Assembly: GCA_964457585.1 (NCBI GenBank) | Contig: CAYWFU010000083.1 | Coordinates: 1 to 14,111 of the forward strand | Direction: 5' to 3' | Length of the DNA: 14,111 nucleotides | DNA from: CAYWFU01 sp964457585 | Lineage (GTDB): Bacteria > JACRDZ01 | Shown here: positions 1-5,990 of the stretch, one piece after another | Layout of the letters: each line of letters starts with the position of its first letter | Numbering within the stretch: position 1 is the stretch's first letter | The notes under the pieces: generated by a model | Told to the model about the DNA's origin: nothing | Seen by the model: only the letters and a program-made list of their open reading frames with translations | The model's database searches: none | Position numbers and translations under genes: made by a program

Positions 1-147
1 TTTTTCATATTTTGGTATCTGACCATTTTGATAATCAGATTTGTTATCTGAAATATTAATAATTGAAGGTGAAACTCCAAAAATAATATTCAAGTTAAAA
101 AAAATCATTAAACTAATTACTATTAAATTTCTTATATATTTTTTCAT
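1..147 (-). CDS. Secreted protein, N-terminal fragment (runs off the window start)
   Basis: On the minus strand an ATG at 147-145 opens a frame that stays open for 49 codons to base 1, so only the N-terminus is present. It begins MKKYIRNLIVISLMIFF and continues through a hydrophobic stretch to about residue 24 (IIFGVS), a typical Sec signal peptide with a basic start. After it comes a polar, Ser/Asn-rich stretch ending QNGQIPKYEK. A ribosome binding site AGAGGGC lies at 154-160, six bases upstream of the start. The protein is therefore probably exported. The mature end resembles the start of extracellular beta-sandwich domains in glycan-binding or glycan-degrading proteins, but this is a weak impression and no function can be assigned from 49 residues. 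Upstream it is flanked by a mobile-type repeat, so its promoter must lie in the ~80 bases before that element or within it. Confidence 0.75.
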   Translation of the reverse strand, partial: MKKYIRNLIVISLMIFFNLNIIFGVSPSIINISDNKSDYQNGQIPKYEK

Positions 148-225
148 TTTTTTGCCCTCTTAAGTAAAACAAAATATTTACTTATGATAAAAATAGATCC
201 TTTGCTTTGCTCAGAATAATTCTTT

Positions 226-428
226 ACTCAAGTTGACTGAGTTTTATTTACAAATTCCAATATTCAAGCACCAAATAACAAATAATTTCCAAAATTTCAA
301 TAATCAAACAAACAATTAAGACCAATAAAAATAAGTTTTGGACATTTTGAATTTGGAAATTGGAATTTATTTGGGATTTGAGAATTGTAATTTGGAATTT
401 TAGCATAAAAAAGTCAGTCAACTTGAGT
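226..428. repeat. MITE-like element: outer 15-bp perfect inverted repeat
   Basis: ACTCAAGTTGACTGA at 226-240 recurs exactly in inverted orientation (TCAGTCAACTTGAGT) at 414-428. The two copies enclose 173 bases that contain a second, longer inverted repeat (251-400) and no reading frame of note. The whole 203-bp unit has the form of a small non-autonomous element, or of a hairpin into which another hairpin element has inserted. It could also form a long cruciform, or a stem in RNA that separates the truncated secreted-protein gene from sequences to its right. No target-site duplication is obvious. Confidence 0.7.
251..400. repeat. Imperfect AT-rich inverted repeat (CAAATTCCAA type)
   Basis: The left arm (about 251-306, starting CAAATTCCAATATTCAAGC) aligns well with the reverse complement of the right arm (about 344-400, ending TTTGGAATTT). 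Both arms are built of purine/pyrimidine-biased words such as CAAATAA, ATTTCCAA and AATTCC, with a loop of about 40 bases. I recognise this as the style of a dispersed palindromic intergenic repeat seen in many copies in some uncultivated bacterial genomes; that recognition is from general knowledge and not from a search. It carries no gene. Confidence 0.7.
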
Positions 429-723
429 TCTTTATTTTAGATGTTATTATTAAGGAGTGAAGCGACTAAAAAATTTATTAAGGGCAAATTACTTATTGTT
501 GGCGTACTTAATTTTAGACGGTTAATTTGGTAAGGGTTATGGGATTTGAATAAATCCATTATTTAAATATGATATGCGCAGTTATTCTATACACAATGTA
601 TTCAAATTTTTCACTATTTTCAATTTTCAAACATAAATTATTTTTTACATTTTATTTTCGCTGTTAACACTAATAAAGCCCTAACTTTTACCTATTTTCA
701 AACAAAATTCCGTATATGAATTA
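429..723. other. About 300 bases without a recognisable gene
   Basis: This stretch is AT-rich and has stops in all frames. The only open item is a 22-codon GTG frame near 457-525 on the plus strand (VKRLKNLLRANYLL...), with AAGGA directly touching the start. That is too short and too badly spaced to call. I see no tRNA, no strong terminator and no riboswitch motif. Together with the broken ORF to its right it is probably decayed DNA. Confidence 0.5.
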
Positions 724-867
724 TTATACCATCCACGGTAATGCACCGCTTTTTTTCTCGTTGTTCTCTTGATTCTTTTTTACATGTCTCATTTGAACTT
801 CGCTGGTTTTTTTTACCAGTTCTATACGCTGTAATTTGTCCTAGCTAAAATCAGGCCAGTTCTTCAT
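724..867 (-). pseudogene. Small broken ORF with an internal TAG, strong ribosome binding site
   Basis: On the minus strand an ATG at 867-865 reads MKNWPDFS, then an in-frame TAG (841-843), then continues without a break as DKLQRIELVKKTSEVQMRHV and on to ALPWMV before a TAA at 724-726. Joined, this would be a 47-residue lysine- and glutamate-rich, probably helical peptide. A textbook ribosome binding site AGGAGGT (878-884) sits ten bases before the ATG, and a promoter-like pair lies further upstream. The control signals look intact while the frame is broken, which suggests a recently inactivated small gene or the 5' remnant of a larger one. TAG recoding is unlikely because two other genes here end in TAG. 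I do not recognise the family. Confidence 0.5.
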
Positions 868-909
868 AGACTCTTTCACCTCCTAATATGTGAGATGCTT
901 CCAATATAT

Positions 910-938
910 ATAGTACGATATTTATTTGAGATTTACAA
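910..938 (-). promoter_or_regulatory. Sigma-70-like promoter for the broken small ORF
   Basis: On the minus strand TTGTAA (933-938) and TACTAT (910-915) are separated by 17 bases. They lie about 45 bases upstream of the ATG at 867, with the consensus AGGAGGT in between. The pair is read directly from the sequence; activity is inferred. Confidence 0.45.
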
Positions 939-978
939 TTTTAGAAAAAAAATAAATGTGAGAATAACATTTAACATT

Positions 979-1593
979 TCACCTGTTATTTTCCAAATAC
1001 CCGGTAAAATTTAATAATGATATATAATGATTATCGGGGGAATAATCGATTATATTAATTGCTGCATAATCCTGATTTATATACCAAAAACTATCCGGAG
1101 ATTTTAATGCTTCACATAGAATAACTTTAATTACAGAACTATGGAGTATCATAAGGACATTTGCATTGGAAGGTAATGAAAAAAAAATTTCATTGTATTT
1201 CGGAAGAACTCTATCTCTTACTTTTTGCAAGCTCTCACCTTCTGGAAAATTAAAATCCAGATTTTTTTTTATCCATAAGGAAAATTCAACAGGATATTTT
1301 TCTTTAATTTCGTTAAAAGATAATCCTTCCCATTTTCCAAAATTAATCTCATTAAATTCATTAATAATTTTATGATCTATTTTTAATGATGAACTTATAT
1401 TTTCAGCCATGTATTTTGTGCGGATTAGATTGCTTGAATATATTGCATCCAGTTGCTTATCCCGCATATGAAAATTTAACAAATCCAGACTTTTAAGCCC
1501 TTCCTCGTTCAGATCAACATCTGTGATACCAAAATAACGTGGGATCCCATTCTGAGTAACATTACCATGTCGTACAAGATATATTCTTTTCAT
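979..1593 (-). CDS. cobC: Histidine phosphatase, probable alpha-ribazole-5'-phosphate phosphatase (CobC-like)
   Basis: This 204-residue protein belongs to the phosphoglycerate-mutase-like histidine phosphatase superfamily. The phosphorylated histidine is in the N-terminal RHG (residues 8-10, in YLVRHGN). The second arginine is in SSNLIRT (R58), an acidic residue sits in NEINFGKWEG (E82), and the second histidine is H151 in LMILHSS. In the B12 pathway CobC removes the 5'-phosphate from alpha-ribazole phosphate or from adenosylcobalamin 5'-phosphate. Sequence alone cannot separate CobC from other small histidine phosphatases such as GpmB-like enzymes; the assignment rests on position, 40 bases downstream of cobS and on the same strand. 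The length is normal for CobC. The protein has no signal peptide and should be cytoplasmic. The ribosome binding site is weak, so translation may depend on readthrough of the operon. Confidence 0.75.
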   Translation of the reverse strand: MKRIYLVRHGNVTQNGIPRYFGITDVDLNEEGLKSLDLLNFHMRDKQLDAIYSSNLIRTKYMAENISSSLKIDHKIINEFNEINFGKWEGLSFNEIKEKYPVEFSLWIKKNLDFNFPEGESLQKVRDRVLPKYNEIFFSLPSNANVLMILHSSVIKVILCEALKSPDSFWYINQDYAAINIIDYSPDNHYISLLNFTGYLENNR

Positions 1594-1633
1594 AGATATT
1601 TATGACCTTGCTGAGTATAACCTTAAAATAATT

Positions 1634-2428
1634 TTAATATAAAAACATAAAAAATAAAAATACAAAAAATTCAGTAATTTCATTTATTGCGCCAAAAACA
1701 TCTATTGCAGTAAAAAGCTCTTTTTTTATAACATAATAAATAATAGAAAATGCTATAAATAATAATATTGCAATCAGGAACAATCCTGCAAATTTTATTA
1801 ATATTAAAGTGAGAATAATGGGGATGGCACTTATAGTAAAAAACTCTTTTTTATTTATCAATTCGATAAGTTTAAAACCTATACTACCTGTATTCTTTCG
1901 GCTTTCATATAGCAAAATACCAAATACCATTGACAAACGGCCTAACATTGGAGAAATAAGAAGTGCTGAATTTTTGTATATCTCAGGAATATTGTGAAAA
2001 ACTAAAAGTTCTCCAAATAATAATATTATTAAATATATAAAATTAAATGAACTTATTGCTTTTTCATTAATAATAGTAGAGCTTTTTTTTTCAATACTGC
2101 CAAGAAGTCTATCAACTATATCTACAAAACCATCTAAATGCAGTCCGCCTGTTAATGCAACTAATGTTCCAAGGACAAAAATATCCTTTAAAAAAGGTGA
2201 TACATAATTCCGTAATATAATATTAAGAAGCATACAAACTGCACCCATAAAAAGTCCGACAAAAGGGAAATAGATTATACTATGTACTATATTATCAAAA
2301 TGATGCTTTTCTTTTTTCAGGTAAGGAATTATTGTCAAAAACTGAAAAGCAATTAGCAATCGTTTAAGTATCATACGCAGACTGATTGAATTTCTATTTT
2401 GTATTAGTTCTTCGTTTAAATTATTCAT
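1634..2428 (-). CDS. cobS: Adenosylcobinamide-GDP ribazoletransferase (cobalamin synthase)
   Basis: CobS is an integral membrane enzyme that joins adenosylcobinamide-GDP with alpha-ribazole (or its phosphate) to make adenosylcobalamin (or its phosphate), releasing GMP. The family signature is visible as TGGLHLDGFVDIVD (residues 93-106), with the acidic residues expected to bind metal and substrate. The N-terminal AFQFLTIIPY (27-36) matches the usual start of the family. Several hydrophobic segments follow (about 48-75, 82-100, 127-150, 195-235 and the C-terminus). Length, 264 residues, is close to the family norm, with a slightly long N-terminus. A shorter start at M19 (2374) has no ribosome binding site, so the longer one is kept. 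The start overlaps the end of cobT by eight bases, which suggests translational coupling. Confidence 0.93.
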   Translation of the reverse strand: MNNLNEELIQNRNSISLRMILKRLLIAFQFLTIIPYLKKEKHHFDNIVHSIIYFPFVGLFMGAVCMLLNIILRNYVSPFLKDIFVLGTLVALTGGLHLDGFVDIVDRLLGSIEKKSSTIINEKAISSFNFIYLIILLFGELLVFHNIPEIYKNSALLISPMLGRLSMVFGILLYESRKNTGSIGFKLIELINKKEFFTISAIPIILTLILIKFAGLFLIAILLFIAFSIIYYVIKKELFTAIDVFGAINEITEFFVFLFFMFLY

Positions 2429-3485
2429 TTGTACTTTTTTCCGAAACTCCGGCTGAGCTGAAAGTTGCCATTTCAGTTAAAATTTTCACTCCTGCATCAA
2501 CAAGAGTTATTCCTAAACATGCGCCTGTACCTTCACCCAGACGCAGACTTAAATCAAAAAGGGGTAAAAGCCCTAAAAATTCCAGCATAATTTTATGCCC
2601 CTGCTCAACTGATTTATGGGAAGCAAAAAGATAATCTTTCACTTCAGGTTTTATTCCGGCGGCTATTAAAGCTCCTGCTGTTGAGATAAAACCATCCAGT
2701 ACTACAGGGATTCTATATGCTGCACAGGCTAATATCACACCCGCTATCCCGCCAATTTCAAATCCTCCAACTTTACTTAAAACATCAATTGCGTCTTTAT
2801 TATCAGGAGAATTAATAGATATTCCTTTTTTAATTACATCAATTTTCTTTTTTAAAGATTCATCATTTATACCTGTACCGCGTCCGACAATTTTTTCAAT
2901 AGGTTCATTGGTGAATACAGCAACAATCGCACTTGCTGATGTTGTATTGGCAATTCCCATTTCTCCAACCCCGACAATATCTATTCCATTTAAAAGTTCC
3001 TCTTCAACCAGTTCAATACCTTTTTCAATAGCAAGTATTGCCTGCTCTTTTGTCATTGCTTTTGTAGCAGTAAAATTATTTGTCCCATATCCGGCTTTTT
3101 TAATTTTTACTCCTTTTATATCTTTTAAATCATTGATAACACCTAAATCAGCAACTACAACACGCGCCCCAACATGACGCGCCAGCACATTAATCCCTGC
3201 TCCGCCGCGAACAAAATTATATACCATCTGTTCCGTTACTTCCTGAGGAAAAGCGCTGACGCCTTCTTTTGCCACACCATGGTCGCCGGCTAAAGTAAAA
3301 ATAACTTTATTTTTGATTGAAGGATTATCTTTCCCTGTTATCAAAACATATCTTTTCGCCAGTTCTTCTAATCTGCCAAGACTGCCCTGTGGTTTTGTAA
3401 GATTATCCAATCGTGCTTGAATTATTTTTTCTTTACTTCTATCAACAACATTAATTTTACTGATAATTTTTTTTAATTTTTCCAT
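2421..3485 (-). CDS. cobT: Nicotinate-nucleotide--dimethylbenzimidazole phosphoribosyltransferase
   Basis: CobT transfers phosphoribose from nicotinate mononucleotide to the lower-ligand base, usually 5,6-dimethylbenzimidazole, giving alpha-ribazole 5'-phosphate for CobS. The 354-residue length is typical. Conserved blocks seen in order are LTKPQGSLGRLE (29-40), LAGDHGVAKEGVSAFP (65-80), GGAGINVLAR (94-103), GVGEMGIANTTSASA (172-186, with E175) and LRLGEGTGA (314-322). E318 in the last block corresponds to the catalytic glutamate described for the Salmonella enzyme. The start follows a purine-rich ribosome binding site (AAAGGAAA, 3494-3501) and lies downstream of a good promoter. It is the first gene of a cobT-cobS-cobC operon. 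No dimethylbenzimidazole synthesis gene is present here, so the base may come from elsewhere in the genome or from outside. Confidence 0.96.
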   Translation of the reverse strand: MEKLKKIISKINVVDRSKEKIIQARLDNLTKPQGSLGRLEELAKRYVLITGKDNPSIKNKVIFTLAGDHGVAKEGVSAFPQEVTEQMVYNFVRGGAGINVLARHVGARVVVADLGVINDLKDIKGVKIKKAGYGTNNFTATKAMTKEQAILAIEKGIELVEEELLNGIDIVGVGEMGIANTTSASAIVAVFTNEPIEKIVGRGTGINDESLKKKIDVIKKGISINSPDNKDAIDVLSKVGGFEIGGIAGVILACAAYRIPVVLDGFISTAGALIAAGIKPEVKDYLFASHKSVEQGHKIMLEFLGLLPLFDLSLRLGEGTGACLGITLVDAGVKILTEMATFSSAGVSEKSTNE

Positions 3486-3522
3486 TAATTATATTTCCTT
3501 TCTAAAAATTTGTATGTTTTGA

Positions 3523-3550
3523 ATTTTATAGATTATTTATTTTTTGTCAA
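3523..3550 (-). promoter_or_regulatory. Sigma-70-type promoter of the cobT operon
   Basis: On the minus strand a perfect -35 TTGACA (3545-3550) is followed after 16 bases by TAAAAT (3523-3528). The pair lies about 38 bases upstream of the cobT start. No B12-box or other cobalamin-riboswitch element is visible between this promoter and cobT, since the leader is too short. Confidence 0.65.
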
Positions 3551-3587
3551 GATACTAAAAAAAATTACATAATTGTTACACATTTTC

Positions 3588-3616
3588 TTGACTTTAAACA
3601 CTGATTTATTTAAACT
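3588..3616 (+). promoter_or_regulatory. Sigma-70-type promoter of eno
   Basis: TTGACT (3588-3593) and TAAACT (3611-3616) are spaced by 17 bases and lie about 50 bases upstream of the enolase start. The promoter diverges from that of cobT, with the two -35 boxes 37 bases apart. The -10 box is a 4 of 6 match, so this is a moderate prediction. Confidence 0.5.
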
Positions 3617-3668
3617 GATATATATTTAGGTTCTAATTATTATAATAAAAATCAATCGGGAGGATTGT

Positions 3669-4970
3669 ATGGCTATTATTAAAGAAATAAGTGCTCTGGA
3701 AGTATTGGATTCACGCGGTAATCCAACTGTTGAAGCTGAGATAGTTCTGGAAAATGGAATAAAAGGCAGTGCAATTGTACCATCAGGAGCTTCAACAGGT
3801 CAGCATGAAGCTTTAGAATTGCGCGATAATGATCCTAAACGTTATTCAGGTAAAGGAGTAAAAAAAGCTGTCGATAATATTAATACTATTATTGCTCCTC
3901 TTTTAAAAGGAAAAGATGCCTCTAACCAGTTAAATATTGATAGATTAATGCTGGAAAAAGATGGCTCAAGCAATAAAAAAAATCTTGGAGCAAACGCAAT
4001 ATTAGCTGTTTCTCTAGCTGTCGCCAGAGCCAGTGCAAATTCACTTTCTATTCCTTTATACCGTTATCTTGGTGGTGTAAATACCTATAGAATGCCCGTT
4101 CCACTAATGAATATTTTAAATGGCGGTGCACATGCTGACAACAATATTGATATTCAGGAATTCATGATTTTGCCTGTCAAAGCATCATATTTTAAAGAAG
4201 CTATGAGAATTGGGGCTGAAGTTTTTCATACTTTAAAAAAAGTATTAAAAGATAAAGGGTATAATACTGCGATTGGCGATGAAGGCGGATTTGCTCCAAA
4301 TTTATCTTCCAATGAAGAAGCAATAAAAATAATAATTGAGAGTATTGAAAAAGCAGGATATAAAGCCGGGGAAGATATTTATCTTGGGTTGGATGTCGCT
4401 GCAAGTGAATTTTATAATGATGGAAAATATCATATTAATGGTAAAGCTTATTCAGCTCCTGAATTAGTCAGTTTTTATGAAAGTTTAATAGATAAATACC
4501 CGATAATTACAATTGAAGATGGAATGTCTCAGGATGACTGGAATGGATGGTCATTACTAACAAGCTCTCTGGGTGATAAAGTTCAATTGGTTGGGGATGA
4601 TATATTTGTGACAAATACAACGAGATTACAGCAGGGGATTGAAAATAAAGTTTGCAATGCTATTTTAATAAAAGTAAATCAGATTGGCACATTATCAGAA
4701 ACATTAAACTGCATTGAAATGGCAAAACGCGCAGGCTATGGTGTTATTATATCACATCGTTCTGGTGAAACAGAAGATACTACTATTGCTGATATTGCTG
4801 TTGCAACCGGAGCAGGACAGATAAAGACAGGTTCTCTTTCCAGAACTGATAGAATAGCAAAGTATAATCAATTAATCCGAATAGAAAAAGAATTGGGATC
4901 ATCAGCATATTTTGAAGGAAGCAAAGTGTTTTATAATATTAAAAATAGAGCAGCGATTGATATGCTTTAA
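3669..4970 (+). CDS. eno: Enolase (phosphopyruvate hydratase)
   Basis: Enolase interconverts 2-phosphoglycerate and phosphoenolpyruvate in glycolysis and gluconeogenesis, with two magnesium ions. The 433-residue length is standard. Recognisable blocks are LDSRGNPTVE (13-22), the mobile loop PSGASTGQHEALELRD (38-53), NGGAHADN (151-158, with H155), GDEGGFAPN (203-211, with the catalytic-base partner E205), LGLDVAASEF (239-248, metal ligand D242), TIEDGMSQDDW (281-291, E283), QLVGDDIFVTN (306-316, D310), ILIKVNQIGT (332-341, catalytic K335) and SHRSGETEDTTIAD (362-375). Metal-ligand and catalytic positions are assigned by analogy with characterised enolases. The GGGAGG ribosome binding site (3658-3663) is well placed. 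It is the first gene of the rightward block, with its own promoter. Confidence 0.98.
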   Translation: MAIIKEISALEVLDSRGNPTVEAEIVLENGIKGSAIVPSGASTGQHEALELRDNDPKRYSGKGVKKAVDNINTIIAPLLKGKDASNQLNIDRLMLEKDGSSNKKNLGANAILAVSLAVARASANSLSIPLYRYLGGVNTYRMPVPLMNILNGGAHADNNIDIQEFMILPVKASYFKEAMRIGAEVFHTLKKVLKDKGYNTAIGDEGGFAPNLSSNEEAIKIIIESIEKAGYKAGEDIYLGLDVAASEFYNDGKYHINGKAYSAPELVSFYESLIDKYPIITIEDGMSQDDWNGWSLLTSSLGDKVQLVGDDIFVTNTTRLQQGIENKVCNAILIKVNQIGTLSETLNCIEMAKRAGYGVIISHRSGETEDTTIADIAVATGAGQIKTGSLSRTDRIAKYNQLIRIEKELGSSAYFEGSKVFYNIKNRAAIDML

Positions 4971-5018
4971 ATGAAAAGAATTTCTTTTTATATAAATATG
5001 TAGTAATATTATTAAAAA

Positions 5019-5032
5019 AGGGAATCATCCCT
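5019..5032 (+). promoter_or_regulatory. Small hairpin over the ribosome binding site of the response regulator
   Basis: AGGGA (5019-5023), a four-base loop ATCA, and TCCCT (5028-5032) form a perfect 5-bp stem ending one base before the ATG at 5034. AGGG is the only purine-rich candidate for ribosome binding here, so the stem could limit translation initiation. The structure is short and its effect is inferred. Confidence 0.35.
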
Positions 5033-5033
5033 C

Positions 5034-5990
5034 ATGAAAAAGAAAATTCTGGTAATTGAAGATGATGAGCATACTTTAAACTTCATGTGTCATGGACTAG
5101 AAATGTTAGGTTATCAAACTAAACCTACTAAAAACGCAATGGAAGCAATTGAAAGTATTGTTATTGAAGAACCCGATCTTATAATTCTTGATTTAATGCT
5201 GCCAGGAATAAATGGTTTTGAAATCTGTCAAAAATTAAAAGACAATTATTTCACTTCTCATATTCCTATTATAATTGTTACAGCAAAGGCTGAAATAGAT
5301 AATAGGGTTAAAGGCTTAAGTATAGGTGCAGATGATTATATAGTAAAACCTTTTGATCCAATGGAACTCGATGCGCGCATTAAGTCTCTTTTAAGAAGAG
5401 TCCGCCGCGATTTATATGCTAACCCATTAACACGATTACCCGGAAATGTGGCTATTGAAGAAGAAATTACCGATTGCATTGCAGGCGGACATAAATTTGC
5501 AATATGCTATTTAGATATTGACAATTTTAAAGCTTTTAATGATAATTATGGTTTTGCCAGTGGAGATAGTGTCATTAAACTTACTGCGCGAATTATTGAA
5601 AGCGCAATTAAGGATACAAATGTATTAAGAGGTTTTATAGGACATCTTGGAGGAGATGATTTTATATTTATAATTACTCCTGACAAAATTGATGAAGTCT
5701 GCAATAAAGTAATTCAAACATTTGACGACCTTATAATTCTAAAATATAATGAATCTGATCGTAAACGTAAATTTGTTACAGGCATAGATAGAAGAGGACA
5801 GGTTCAGCAGTTTCCGCTTATGTCTATTTCAATTGCTGTAGTATCTAATGATCAGAGATCTTTTACTCATCATTTGCAAATTTCTGAAGTTGCAACAGAA
5901 TTGAAAAAAATTGCAAAAAGAATATCTGGCAGTGTTTATGTTAAAGATAGGAGAAAGGCTGATGGCAGTCCAATGGGAAAGACGCAGTAA
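5034..5990 (+). CDS. Response regulator: receiver domain plus GGDDF (GGDEF-family) domain
   Basis: The N-terminal receiver domain (residues 3-122) has the acidic pair E9/D10/D11, the phospho-acceptor D52 in LIILDLMLPG, T82 in VTAK and K104 in YIVKPFDP. A GGDEF-family domain follows, from about LTRLPGN (131-137) to the C-terminus. It shows DIDNFKAFND (160-169) and the active-site loop GHLGGDDF (202-209). GGDDF departs from the usual GGDEF/GGEEF, although it still carries two acidic residues. The inhibitory RxxD site is absent. A charged stretch (about 242-263, YNESDRKRKF...) interrupts the domain before FPLMSISIAV. It may make c-di-GMP on phosphorylation, or be a degenerate nucleotide sensor; I cannot decide between them. 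No partner histidine kinase lies in the window. The 3' end overlaps the next gene by 29 bases, suggesting coupled translation. Confidence 0.88.
   Translation: MKKKILVIEDDEHTLNFMCHGLEMLGYQTKPTKNAMEAIESIVIEEPDLIILDLMLPGINGFEICQKLKDNYFTSHIPIIIVTAKAEIDNRVKGLSIGADDYIVKPFDPMELDARIKSLLRRVRRDLYANPLTRLPGNVAIEEEITDCIAGGHKFAICYLDIDNFKAFNDNYGFASGDSVIKLTARIIESAIKDTNVLRGFIGHLGGDDFIFIITPDKIDEVCNKVIQTFDDLIILKYNESDRKRKFVTGIDRRGQVQQFPLMSISIAVVSNDQRSFTHHLQISEVATELKKIAKRISGSVYVKDRRKADGSPMGKTQ

Noticed and set aside
226..428. CRISPR array
   Set aside because: The repeats are inverted and imperfect. There are no regularly spaced direct repeats and no cas genes.
457..525. 22-codon GTG-start peptide on the plus strand with a basic then hydrophobic sequence
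   Set aside because: AAGGA touches the start codon with no spacing, the frame is very short, and nothing supports it as a gene.
841..843. TAG read as an amino acid (stop-codon recoding)
   Set aside because: The OB-like gene (8302-8304) and the GAF-GGEEF gene (10873-10875) both end in TAG at the normal family end or right before the next gene, so TAG works as a stop here.
2386..3177. Plus-strand open frames opposite cobT and cobS
   Set aside because: They are antisense shadows of well-recognised genes and have no ribosome binding site or family pattern.
4973..4990. AAAAGAATTTCTTTTT after eno as an intrinsic terminator
   Set aside because: The palindrome is entirely A/T except for one pair and has almost no loop, so it is unlikely to terminate transcription.
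5911..5961. Longer N-terminus for the sugar dehydratase
   Set aside because: The extra 17 residues lie in the response-regulator gene and do not resemble the family start. AGGAG is correctly spaced for the ATG at 5962.
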